A stretch of 64,000 nt of DNA from Myxococcales bacterium (GTDB taxonomy: Bacteria; Myxococcota_A; Polyangia; Polyangiales; Polyangiaceae). The stretch covers positions 2,627,501-2,691,500 of the forward strand of contig JADJQX010000001.1 of NCBI GenBank assembly GCA_016712525.1. Direction: 5' to 3'. Below, in pieces: positions 42,635 to 50,104 of the stretch (position 1 is its first letter; every line of letters starts with the position of its first letter). The notes beneath the pieces are model-generated. The model worked only from the letters and a program-made list of their open reading frames with translations, had not been told where the DNA came from and did no database searches. Position numbers and translations under genes: made by a program.

Positions 42635-43168
42635 ATGAGCATCGGAGAGCTCGCGCGGAGAGCGGGCGTCGCCGTCGATACGCTGCGCTACTACGAGCGT
42701 CTGGGGCTGCTCGAGCCCGCGGGCCGCACGAAGACCGGATACCGGCGCTTCGGCCCCGAGGCCGAGGAGCGCCTCGGGTTCATCGGTCGCGCGAAATCGC
42801 TCGGGTTCACGCTGGCCGACGTGGCCGAGCTCTTGAGGCTCCGCGCGCGGCCCGGGGCGCCGTGCGCGGCCGTGCGCGAGAAGGCTCGGGAGCAGCTCGC
42901 GGTGGTCGACCAGAAGCTCGCGGAGCTCTCGCGCCTGCGCGCCGCGGTCGCGGCCCTCGTGGGGGCCTGCCAAGGCGACCGGGCCGTCGAGCGATGCTCG
43001 ATCCTCGAGGCCCTCGCCCGCCCGACCCTCGAGCCACGCGGGGCCGAACCCGCAGGGACCATCGTTCACGAAGGAGAATCATCATGGGAGACTGTACGAG
43101 CACCGGTGAAATCAACGGCCACCTCGCGTGTGTCGCGGCGTGCGAGGCGTGCATCGAAGAGTGTCTGA
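42635..43168 (+). CDS. MerR family heavy-metal-responsive regulator, 177 aa
   Basis: MerR-family activator that bends and untwists an overlong promoter when metal binds. HTH MSIGELARRAGVAVDTLRYY, wing YERLGLLEPAGRTKTGYR, then a coiled-coil dimer helix (ARPGAPCAAVREKAREQLAV). The metal-ligand cysteines are Cys77, Cys112 and Cys121 from this start; the spacing 35 and 9 is that of Cys82/117/126 in Hg-sensing MerR, and the first Cys marks a divalent-metal rather than a Cu(I)/Ag(I) sensor. Family proteins begin MxIGELA, so I start at 42635; the ATG at 42614 lies at the likely transcription start. The C-terminus is ~45 residues longer than usual and overlaps the csp gene by 85 bases in another frame. 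Confidence 0.85.
   Translation: MSIGELARRAGVAVDTLRYYERLGLLEPAGRTKTGYRRFGPEAEERLGFIGRAKSLGFTLADVAELLRLRARPGAPCAAVREKAREQLAVVDQKLAELSRLRAAVAALVGACQGDRAVERCSILEALARPTLEPRGAEPAGTIVHEGESSWETVRAPVKSTATSRVSRRARRASKSV
43071..43076 (+). promoter_or_regulatory. Ribosome binding site for csp-like gene
   Basis: AAGGAG, 7 bases before the ATG at 43084, inside the coding region of the merR gene. It fixes the csp-like start and shows that the 85-bp overlap is used. Confidence 0.75.
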
Positions 43169-43389
43169 ACGAGGCGACGCCGGCCCACGTCGCGTGCATT
43201 CGCGCGTGCCGTGACTGCATCGACGCGTGCCTCCTCGCCGCTCGCTACGAGGCGCGCAAGAGCCCGCTCGCCGACGAGGCCCGTGCACTCTGCAAAAAAG
43301 CCTGCGAGGCCTGCGCGAAGGCCTGCGAGGCGGCCGGCTGCGGCGACTGCGCGAAGACCTGCCGCACATGTGCGTCCGGGTGCGCCTGA
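43084..43389 (+). CDS. Cytosolic four-helix-bundle Cys-rich metal storage protein (Csp3-like), 101 aa
   Basis: Copper-storage-type protein (DUF326 four-helix bundle) with 18 Cys in 101 residues, spaced so that they line the inside of helices: HLACVAACEACIEECLNEAT, HVACIRACRDCIDACLLAAR, ARALCKKACEACAKACEAAG and CGDCAKTCRTCASGC. There is no signal peptide, so this is the cytosolic Csp3 type, which stores many Cu(I) ions through thiolates. The gene overlaps the end of the MerR-type regulator and shares its promoter, so metal-induced storage is the natural reading. The regulator's Cys pattern, however, is that of a divalent-ion sensor, so the stored metal is uncertain. A hairpin starts at the stop codon. 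Confidence 0.88.
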   Translation: MGDCTSTGEINGHLACVAACEACIEECLNEATPAHVACIRACRDCIDACLLAARYEARKSPLADEARALCKKACEACAKACEAAGCGDCAKTCRTCASGCA

Positions 43390-43414
43390 ACGCTCACCCG
43401 GCTCACGAGCGTTC
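43388..43414. terminator. Bidirectional hairpin at convergent csp / AhpD-like gene ends
   Basis: GAACGCTC and GAGCGTTC form a perfect 8-bp stem with an 11-nt loop; it covers both stop codons (43389 on plus, 43403 on minus). Inferred shared terminator. Confidence 0.5.
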
Positions 43415-43993
43415 GGTGTGGTGCACGCCGGCCGCGCGCGCGAAGCCTTCGTCGGGGACGCGGAGCGCTTGAGAAAAGCGCGACCAATAGTGCACGCTCG
43501 CGAGCGTGGCGGCCAGGACGACCACGTCGTGGTCGTCGAGCTCGTTCTTCACGCGTCGGACGACGTCGTTCGTGAGGTGGCCTCCGGGGCGCGACGCGTC
43601 TCGGACGTAGGTCGCCACGGCGGCACCTCGCGGCCCGAGCACGGCGGCGAAGGCGCCCTCGTCGAGGGAGAGGAGCGCCTCGAGCTCGCGGTCCGAGAGC
43701 CCTACACGCGGCGCCACCGCGACGTTCATGTCGACGCAGAACGGGCACCCCGCCGAGCGCGCGGCCACGATGCGCGTGATGGCGAGGAGGCGCTCCCCGT
43801 CGGCCGCGTGCAGGTCGCGTTTTCCGGGGGCGAACGCCTCGAGGATGGCCGCGGCGAACGCGCTCTTCGAGGCGTGCGCGAGGAGGCGCGCGGGCAACGG
43901 CACGTGCCCGACGATGCGCGCGATGAGGCGAAAAATAGGCACGAACGCGAGGGGTGTGCGCGCCGGGGGCTCGACGATCGGGCCTTCGTTCAT
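43403..43993 (-). CDS. Carboxymuconolactone decarboxylase/AhpD-like protein, 196 aa
   Basis: All-helical AhpD-like protein of the carboxymuconolactone decarboxylase superfamily. The redox signature CPFC (Cys83, Cys86) is in RSAGCPFCVDMNVAVAPRVG, followed by LSDRELEALL and the downstream helix NDVVRRVKNELDDHDVVVLA with HYWSRFSQAL. Such proteins act as peroxide-related thiol reductases or alkylhydroperoxidase-like enzymes. The start is MNEGPIVEPPART. Cytoplasmic. Its convergence with the Csp-like gene may reflect shared thiol/metal stress physiology, but they are not co-transcribed. Confidence 0.83.
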   Translation of the reverse strand: MNEGPIVEPPARTPLAFVPIFRLIARIVGHVPLPARLLAHASKSAFAAAILEAFAPGKRDLHAADGERLLAITRIVAARSAGCPFCVDMNVAVAPRVGLSDRELEALLSLDEGAFAAVLGPRGAAVATYVRDASRPGGHLTNDVVRRVKNELDDHDVVVLAATLASVHYWSRFSQALRVPDEGFARAAGVHHTERS

Positions 43994-44045
43994 GCCGGCC
44001 TCGTAGCAGGGCGCGGCACGAGGCTTCAACCCTCGTGGTCGCCGG

Positions 44046-45179
44046 CTACGGTGGTGCGAGGTCGGAGACGAGCGCGTCGAGGTCGGCGTCGAGGCGCGCG
44101 TCGAGCTGATGGTTGGCCCCCGGGTAGGCGTGGAGTCGCAGATCGAGGGCGGCCTCACCTCGGGCGCGGGCCTTCGTGTTCCGATCGACGAGGCTCCTCA
44201 CCGCGTCGATCGGCGCGTTGCGATCGCGCTCTCCATGAAAGAGCTCGATACGTTCACCCGGGCTTCGCGCGGCGAGCCTGTCGAGCACGTCGGTCGTGGG
44301 CTCGTGCGCCATGGGGTGCTCGAGGTACCGCCACGGCATGCCGAGCAGCACGAGGTAGTCGTCGTCGTGCGACGCGAGCGCCTTGCGAAACGCCTCGATC
44401 TCGAAGGGCAGAAAGACCCCGAGCTGCCGCTCCGCCCCGGTCGCGACGGCCTCGAGGGGGAGGCCCGACAGCACGCTCGCGGAGAGGCGCCTTGGCCACG
44501 AGGCCTCGCTGGAGCGGGCCGACGCGAGCGCCCTCACCCACACCTGCGCACCTTCACTGTGCCCATGCGCGAAGACGCGTGCCCTCGGCGCGACGTGCGG
44601 TCGCTCGAAGACGGCCTCGAGCGCGCGGCTCGTGCACGTCACCAGATCGCCCAGGGTGTGGCGATCGAACGCGCCTCGATCGACCGTCGTGAGCCCCTCG
44701 GAGGTCGTCCCGACGCCGGGTTTGTCGAGGCTCAGGATCGCGAAGCGGCCGTCGTGCGCGGCGGCGCGTGCGAGGCCGTCGAGGTCGCCGTGGGCCGTGG
44801 TGTAGATGCCCGTGCCGTTCTCGAAGAGCGCGATCCGTTCGTCGTCGGCGCCCGTGCGCTTGGACCAAGCCGAGCGCCGGAGGTACACGCAGCACGAGAG
44901 CCCAGGCGTGTCGGCGCTCACCGCGAACGCGTCGACCTCGAGGCCCTCCGAAGCGCCGCGCTGGGGCGGGACGACGCACGTCGCAGTGGCGCGGTGCGCG
45001 GTCTCCTGCGTGTGCGCGGCGCGAATGCCAGGTCCCTCGCCGGGCTGTCTCGACGAGGCCTTGGCGCTCGAGCCCGGCGGCACGGCGCGGTCAGGCACGC
45101 CTGGCCCCGCGCAGGCCGCGACGATCGTGAGGGCCACGGCAAACAGACCACTCCTCTTCGAAAATTCCCAGGGATTCAA
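44046..45179 (-). CDS. Alpha/beta hydrolase lipoprotein, 377 aa
   Basis: Exported lipoprotein with an esterase-type alpha/beta hydrolase domain. The leader ends in the lipobox VAAC (Cys23), followed by a Pro/Ser/Arg-rich linker. In the catalytic domain the nucleophile is in FAHGHSEGAQVWVRAL (Ser208), a later Asp in LFHGERDRNAP and the His in PGANHQLDARLD, so a full Ser-Asp-His triad is present. The strand DGRFAILSLDKPGVGTT is the usual dipeptide-loop region. Substrate unknown. Gene alone between the AhpD-like and SigZ genes; the 168 bp upstream contain GC-rich inverted repeats (GGGGCGC...GCGCCCC) but no other gene. Confidence 0.78.
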   Translation of the reverse strand: MNPWEFSKRSGLFAVALTIVAACAGPGVPDRAVPPGSSAKASSRQPGEGPGIRAAHTQETAHRATATCVVPPQRGASEGLEVDAFAVSADTPGLSCCVYLRRSAWSKRTGADDERIALFENGTGIYTTAHGDLDGLARAAAHDGRFAILSLDKPGVGTTSEGLTTVDRGAFDRHTLGDLVTCTSRALEAVFERPHVAPRARVFAHGHSEGAQVWVRALASARSSEASWPRRLSASVLSGLPLEAVATGAERQLGVFLPFEIEAFRKALASHDDDYLVLLGMPWRYLEHPMAHEPTTDVLDRLAARSPGERIELFHGERDRNAPIDAVRSLVDRNTKARARGEAALDLRLHAYPGANHQLDARLDADLDALVSDLAPP

Positions 45180-45347
45180 CGGGGGAGCGCTCCTTGGCGC
45201 TCGGTTCGACCGCTCACCTGGGGCGCACCTTGGGTGGTCGTCCGCGCCCCGAGGTCGCTACGCGGTCCCTTCTTTCGAGGCCTCCGCATCGGACCGAAGC
45301 GTAGCATGGGCAAGCGACGCGGCCCGTGGCCCGCACCGACCGTTCGT

Positions 45348-45887
45348 TCAGAGCTTGGGGGCGAAGTCGACGATGCGGCCACGCGCGTCGAGCGCGATCT
45401 CGCAGCATGCCTCGAAGAGCTCGCGCAGCATGCGGCGGCCTCGGAGCGCGCGCGACTTCATGGCGGCCTCGCTGACCCCCTCGCGCGCCGCGGCTTCGCG
45501 CATCGTGAGCCCCTCGAGCTCGGTCGCTACGAGCGCCTCGCGGTAGGGTGACGGGAGCATCGAAACGAACGCCGCGACGAACTGGGAGAACGTCGCCTGG
45601 GCGTCTCGGTCCGCGGCCGTGTCGTCGGGACGAGGCTCGAGGCCGAGCTGCTCGTGACGGCGCTCGCGGCGGCCGCGACGCCGGTGGTGGTCGACGATGA
45701 CGTTGCTCGTGACACGGTGGAGCCAGCGCCCGAAGGGCTCGTCCTCGGAGGGGGCCTCGGCGCGCGTGTGCACCTTGACGAGCACCTCTTGGAGCACGTC
45801 GTCGACATCCCCCGGGGGGACACGGCTCGCGACGAACGGCCGCATTTTCTCGGCGATCGCGCGGAGATCGCAGGCCTCACCCGGCAT
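45348..45887 (-). CDS. sigZ: SigZ-type ECF sigma factor, 179 aa
   Basis: Alternative sigma factor with only regions 2 and 4. Region 2 is at ~10-75 (MRPFVASRVPPGDVDDVLQE, then GRWLHRVTSNVIVDHHRRRG); region 4 is at ~105-160 (ATFSQFVAAFVSMLPSPYRE, LEGLTMREAAAREGVSEAAM, KSRALRGRRML). The end CCEIALDARGRIVDF matches the SigZ subgroup, whose tail carries paired Cys and a 'G-x-I-D' stretch. The start MPGEACDLRA overlaps the upstream membrane-protein gene by 11 bases, so the two are coupled. SigZ-type factors usually respond to envelope or redox signals; the upstream membrane protein is the obvious candidate for sensing or anti-sigma function. That is inference. Confidence 0.87.
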   Translation of the reverse strand: MPGEACDLRAIAEKMRPFVASRVPPGDVDDVLQEVLVKVHTRAEAPSEDEPFGRWLHRVTSNVIVDHHRRRGRRERRHEQLGLEPRPDDTAADRDAQATFSQFVAAFVSMLPSPYREALVATELEGLTMREAAAREGVSEAAMKSRALRGRRMLRELFEACCEIALDARGRIVDFAPKL

Positions 45888-46401
45888 GGAGACCTCGCAC
45901 ACGCCCGAGGAGCGCGCGACCGAACGGCAGCGCGAGCGCGACGTGCACGGCGGCGATGGCGACCGCACCTGGCGCGAGCAACCCGGCGAGCGCGTCGAGC
46001 GGCGCCGTGTCGTCGTGGGCTCGGTCGATGGCGAACGTGAAGGCGAGCGCGGCCGAGCGGAGCGCTACGAGCCACCCGTGCACGAGGTACTCCGAAGAAG
46101 GGAGCCCGCCGGTGTGGGCGCGCGAACGACGCTCGACCGCCATGTCCCAGACCTCGAATGCCTGGTCGAGCACCACGAGCGCGAGCGCGACCGAGCGCGG
46201 GCCATGCCATCCGAAGACGAACCACAGCAGGAAGGGGAAGAGCACCGCACGCGCCGTGTGCAGGCGATGCTCGACGAACGCCGCTTCGCGGAGCGGGAGG
46301 CGCTCGCGGACCAAGTGGACCACGACCCCATCGTAGAACGACAGCGTCGCGAACGCGCCGAGGGAGAAGGCTGCCGCGAGCGGGAGGGAGAGCGAGCTCA
46401 T
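45877..46401 (-). CDS. His-containing multi-span membrane protein, 174 aa
   Basis: Inner-membrane protein with about four to five helices: LPLAAAFSLGAFATLSFYDG, ARAVLFPFLLWFVFGW, SVALALVVLDQAFEVWDM, VHGWLVALRSAALAFTFAI and GAVAIAAVHVALALPFG. Several His/Asp/Glu lie at helix ends (FYDGVVVHLVRERL, FVEHRLHTAR, AHTGGLPSSEYLVHGW), a pattern that could bind a metal or haem. The family is not recognised; it is loosely like DUF2243-type small membrane proteins. Coupled at both ends: 4-base ATGA overlap with the small upstream gene and 11-base overlap with sigZ. It is the likely partner or sensor of the sigma factor. Confidence 0.75.
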   Translation of the reverse strand: MSSLSLPLAAAFSLGAFATLSFYDGVVVHLVRERLPLREAAFVEHRLHTARAVLFPFLLWFVFGWHGPRSVALALVVLDQAFEVWDMAVERRSRAHTGGLPSSEYLVHGWLVALRSAALAFTFAIDRAHDDTAPLDALAGLLAPGAVAIAAVHVALALPFGRALLGRVRGLHAG

Positions 46402-46619
46402 CGCCCGAGCTCCTGCGCCGAGAAGCGCGGCGTCGTGTCGTCGAGGTAGGGCCGCAAGAGGTGGCGCTTCGTGCCCGACGTCTCGTGGGCGGCGAGCCGC
46501 TGGAGGTCGCGCCGTACGGGTGGCTCGAGCTCGACGACGTAGCGCTCGGGCGTGAGGTCCGCGCCGCCGAAGTCACCGGGCAGCGCGAGGTGGGGAGGGG
46601 GAAGGCTCGTGGGCGTCAT
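46398..46619 (-). CDS. Small hypothetical protein, first gene of sigZ operon, 73 aa
   Basis: Short protein with no signal or membrane helix (MTPTSLPPPHLALPG start). The sequence is Pro/Leu/Arg-rich: PERYVVELEPPVRRDLQRLA followed by HETSGTKRHLLRPYLDDTTP. Its end overlaps the membrane-protein start by ATGA, which supports it being translated. Family unknown. Being co-expressed with SigZ it might be a regulator of the sigma factor, but nothing in the sequence proves it. The AT-rich stretch upstream (about 46655-46705) may hold the operon promoter. Confidence 0.6.
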   Translation of the reverse strand: MTPTSLPPPHLALPGDFGGADLTPERYVVELEPPVRRDLQRLAAHETSGTKRHLLRPYLDDTTPRFSAQELGR

Positions 46620-46703
46620 GGTCTCGTGGATCACGACGCCACCCGATGCCGGCGGATGCAAAGAATCTTCACCCGAGCCAAAAAGCTCATTGTTTGCGTA
46701 TGT

Positions 46704-48734
46704 TTATGGTGCGCCTGGGCCTGGCAGCGCGGGGCCGCTCGTGTCCTCGAAGAGGTACCTGTCGAGGAAGCGATCGGTGAGATCGAGGGCCTTGAGGTTG
46801 TTCTCGGTCTTGGTGAAGCCGTGGCCTTCGTTCTCGAGCACGAGGTAGTGCACGGGCACCTTCTGCGCCGCGAGCCCGGCGACGATGCGGTCCGACTGGT
46901 CCTTCTTCACGCGGGCGTCCTTGTCGCCCTGGACGACGAGCAGCGGCTTCTTCATGCGCGACACGAAGTGGATGGGGGAGCGATCGTGCTGGTAGCGCGC
47001 GTGGGCGGGGTTCTTCGGATCGCCGAACTTCTGGAAGATGAACGACGACATGCTCGCCCAGTACGGGGGGAAGCTCTCGACGAGGGTCCGAAGGTCCGAC
47101 ACGCCGAAGAAGTCCACGTTGGCCGCGAACTCGTCGGGTGTGAACGCCTCGGCCGCGAGCGCCATGTACCCGCCGTAGCTCCCCCCGAAGACCACGACGC
47201 GGTTCGTGTCGACGCCCGCGTTCGCGACCATCCAGCGCTTGCAGGCGACCACGTCCTCGAGCGGGCCGCCGCCGAGGTCGAGGTTGTCGAGCTTCGTGTA
47301 GCTCTTTCCGTAGCCCGTCGACCCACGCACGTTCGGGACGAGCACGGCGTACCCCTTCGAGACCAAGTACTGCCGGAACGCCGAGAACGTCTTTCGTGAC
47401 TGCGAGGTGGGTCCGCCGTGCACGTCGATGAGGGCGGGGACCGGGCCCTTCGCGCCCTCGGGCCGATAGAGGAACGCCGGCACGAGCTTGCCGTCGAACG
47501 AGGGGATCTTCACGGACTCTCCCGCGATCATGCGCCGGTCACGGAGCGACGGGGGCCACGGATCGACGAGCTGCGTGAGCGCGCCCGTCCCGAGGTCGAG
47601 GACGTAGGACGTCGCGGGGCTCGTGTCGCTCGTGAGGGAGAGGCCGACGAGCTTGTCCGATGGAGAGAAGCCGAGCACGACGAAAGCTCCCTCGCCCCCC
47701 GGAGGGGGCGGCAGTGGCACGGGAGTTCGTTTGCCTTCGAGGGTGAGCTCGAGCTTCGGCACGCCGTCGGCGTTGACCTCGGTATACCTATATTTTCCCG
47801 TTCGGGAGAGGCCCGCGCCGTCGACGTCCCACGCCGCCGAGAGCTCTTTGGTCTTCGCCTTCGTCGCAAGATCGAGCGACACGAGCGAGGCATGCTCGCC
47901 CTCTTCGTCGGTCTGGAGGAAGAGCCGCTTCCCGTCGTGGGAGAACATCGCGGGCTCGTAGCGCACGTCGCCCTCGTGCTTCGTGAGGAGCTCCGCCTTG
48001 CCCTTGCGGCCCATGACCCACACGTCGGTGTTGGTGTCGGAGTGGGTCTCGCTCAAGGCGAAGGTGGTGTGGGCCGGGTTCGTGGCGGCGAACGAGAAGC
48101 TGCCCGAGGCCTTCCACAGCACGGTGCTCTTCTTGCTCGCGACGTCGTACTCGACGAGATCCATGGCCTTCTCGTCGCGCCCGTTCGACAGGTACAAAAA
48201 CGTACGGCCGTCGCTCGCCCACTCCACGAGCTCGGTCCTCCGCCCCTGAGGTAGCTCGGGGACGAGCTCGCGCGCTGCGGAGCCTGCTGCGTCGGTCGCG
48301 TAGAGGCGCGGCAGCTCGTCGCCCCCGCGGTCGGCCTCGAACACGAGCACGTCGGCCTTGGGCGAGAACGCGAACGAGTGCACGAAACCCTCGACGTGCG
48401 TGACCTGCACCGGCGCGCCGCCCGCGATGGGGCGCACCCACACGTCGATGCGGCCCGTGAGGTCGGCCGCGAACGCCACCTTGGTCTCGTCGTGGGAGAA
48501 GGAGAGAAGCCGGTTCCCGCTGCGCGACACGGGCGGGACACGCCGCACCTTGAAGTACTCCTCGAGGGCGACCGGGGCCTTGGGCGCGCGTTTTGGCGGA
48601 GCGGCGGGCGCGCGCGCCGGGGCCGAGGCCAAGGGCCCCGACGAGCTCGCGGTGGGGCGAGGCGCGAGGGCCTCGCCAGGAGCACAGGCGGTGAGGGAGA
48701 GGGCGAGGAGGACGAGCGTCGTTCGGTGGGGCAT
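46704..48734 (-). CDS. S9 family peptidase (prolyl oligopeptidase-like) lipoprotein, 676 aa
   Basis: Second S9 serine peptidase of the window. Leader MPHRTTLVLLALSLTAC (lipid Cys17), then a Pro/Ala/Ser linker. The N-terminal beta-propeller spans ~70-400 (GNRLLSFSHDETKVAFAADL, HSFAFSPKADVLVFEADRGG and further WD-like blades). The hydrolase domain has IDVHGGPTSQSRKTFSAFRQ, the nucleophile Ser519 in VVVFGGSYGGYMAL, Asp606 in VQGDKDARVKKD and His638 in LENEGHGFTKTE. The full triad makes it a likely active oligopeptidase/dipeptidyl-peptidase, lipid-anchored in the envelope. It shares plan but not close sequence with the peptidase at 6300-8468. Divergent from the unknown gene at 49004 across 269 bp with no gene in it. 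Confidence 0.88.
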   Translation of the reverse strand: MPHRTTLVLLALSLTACAPGEALAPRPTASSSGPLASAPARAPAAPPKRAPKAPVALEEYFKVRRVPPVSRSGNRLLSFSHDETKVAFAADLTGRIDVWVRPIAGGAPVQVTHVEGFVHSFAFSPKADVLVFEADRGGDELPRLYATDAAGSAARELVPELPQGRRTELVEWASDGRTFLYLSNGRDEKAMDLVEYDVASKKSTVLWKASGSFSFAATNPAHTTFALSETHSDTNTDVWVMGRKGKAELLTKHEGDVRYEPAMFSHDGKRLFLQTDEEGEHASLVSLDLATKAKTKELSAAWDVDGAGLSRTGKYRYTEVNADGVPKLELTLEGKRTPVPLPPPPGGEGAFVVLGFSPSDKLVGLSLTSDTSPATSYVLDLGTGALTQLVDPWPPSLRDRRMIAGESVKIPSFDGKLVPAFLYRPEGAKGPVPALIDVHGGPTSQSRKTFSAFRQYLVSKGYAVLVPNVRGSTGYGKSYTKLDNLDLGGGPLEDVVACKRWMVANAGVDTNRVVVFGGSYGGYMALAAEAFTPDEFAANVDFFGVSDLRTLVESFPPYWASMSSFIFQKFGDPKNPAHARYQHDRSPIHFVSRMKKPLLVVQGDKDARVKKDQSDRIVAGLAAQKVPVHYLVLENEGHGFTKTENNLKALDLTDRFLDRYLFEDTSGPALPGPGAP

Positions 48735-49003
48735 CGGTGTCTTTCGAGGGGGACCTGTGGAGAGTGGGCCTAGGTCGTCTCGGCGGGGCGAAAAATTTCG
48801 TCATCGGTGCTCCTGACCGCACGAACGGCCCTTTTGCTCTCCCCGTGATACGTCGAACGGGTGAATTGTTCGAAATGCCTAGACTGTGTTCTTTAGGCTG
48901 GCATAACGTCTCTCGCGCCGGGAGAGGGCCGAACGGTTCTCTCTCGGCGACCGAGGCGAGGTTTCGAGGGGGGCGCCGAGCGCGCCGCCCGCGGGAGAGG
49001 CTC

Positions 49004-49873
49004 ATGCACAGCGCGATTGACCGAGTTTTCGACGCCGCGACGCTCGCGGCCTATGGCGAGTACCTCGCCGCGACGCCGGCCCCGGCCCACGCCGAGCACG
49101 TCCGGCACCGCCATGACGTGCTGTCCGCCCACGGTCGAGGCGCCGGTGAGGCCGCGCACGTCCGCCGTCAGCGGCGCCTCCGGTCTCAGCGCGCCGTGCT
49201 CGACGCGTACATCGAGGCCGCGTACGTGTGCGGCGTCCTCGACGGGCACCTCACCGAGCGCCTCCGCGCCATCGACCCGGGCGCCCACGCCAGCGCCGTG
49301 GCCACCTGCCTCGCGTGCTGGGTGTTCGGGGGCATGCTGGCCTGTCGGGTGTCGTCGCGCGGGGGCGAAGGGGCGCTCGGGGTCTCGAGCCTCTCCGACA
49401 CGTACGCGGTCGAGGTGCGGGTGCCCGAGGCCTCGGTCGATGGCGTCCCCGAGATCGCCAGCGCGCTCGAGCTGGCGCCCCGCCCCCTCGCCCCTCAGCC
49501 CAAGAACCTGCTCGTGCTCGTCCCGCGTGCTCGCACCCATCGCATCGATCGTGCCGAGGTCGAGCGGGCCCTCGTGGGCGACCTCACCTTGGACGCGAGG
49601 GGGGGCACGGGATGGCTCGCGCAGCGGCCCGACGTGAGCGCGGTGGTCATCTTCGAGGTGCTCGAGGCCCACGCGACCGACGAGCCCTCCGAACCTGGCG
49701 ATCTCGCGGAGTGGTCTCCTCGGCGCACCACGCCCGACAGCGACCTCTGGCCCGAGCACGGTGGTTTGGTCGTGCACAACCCGTTCGCGGCCTACCCGAC
49801 GAGCGACACGACGTTCGCGCGGTTCCCCGAGCTCGTGAAGCGCGGCACCTCCCTCGTGTGGACCGACGTCTGA
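49004..49873 (+). CDS. Hypothetical protein, 289 aa
   Basis: No family is recognised and there is no signal peptide. The start is the ATG giving MHSAIDRVFDAATLAAYG, preceded by a GGGAGAGG ribosome site; the open frame above is composition only. The N-terminal ~130 residues are helical, with EHVRHRHDVLSAHGRGAGEA and several His. The central part is mixed alpha/beta (VEVRVPEASVDGVPEIASAL; KNLLVLVPRARTHRIDRAEV). The C-terminus is acidic with Trp/Phe (SAVVIFEVLEAHATDEPS; GGLVVHNPFAAYPTSDTTFA). Codon use agrees with neighbours. It might be a small-molecule-binding or immunity-like protein, but that is a guess I would not rely on. The 231 bp after it contain no gene. Confidence 0.6.
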   Translation: MHSAIDRVFDAATLAAYGEYLAATPAPAHAEHVRHRHDVLSAHGRGAGEAAHVRRQRRLRSQRAVLDAYIEAAYVCGVLDGHLTERLRAIDPGAHASAVATCLACWVFGGMLACRVSSRGGEGALGVSSLSDTYAVEVRVPEASVDGVPEIASALELAPRPLAPQPKNLLVLVPRARTHRIDRAEVERALVGDLTLDARGGTGWLAQRPDVSAVVIFEVLEAHATDEPSEPGDLAEWSPRRTTPDSDLWPEHGGLVVHNPFAAYPTSDTTFARFPELVKRGTSLVWTDV

Positions 49874-50104
49874 CTGGAAGCGGCTGCCGGCGGTCGCGCC
49901 CCTCCCCGAGGGCACGGGCACGACCGTTCGCCGCGTACGTCGCGGAGGCGGCGACCGAATCGGTCGGGCGATAGGGCTTCGGGTCTACGTCGCGCTGCGT
50001 CGTGCCGAGAAGGCGAAAGGTGCCGCTTTCTGAGGGGAGGTCCGGTTGCTGCCCGCGTACTCTCGTGGCAAAGCTGCTCGACCAAGCCTCTCGGAGGAGT
50101 GCAC

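Noticed and set aside
48893..49921. A 342-codon minus-strand frame opposite the unknown gene at 49004
   Set aside because: Composition of an antisense frame; the plus frame has a ribosome site and a mixed, protein-like composition.
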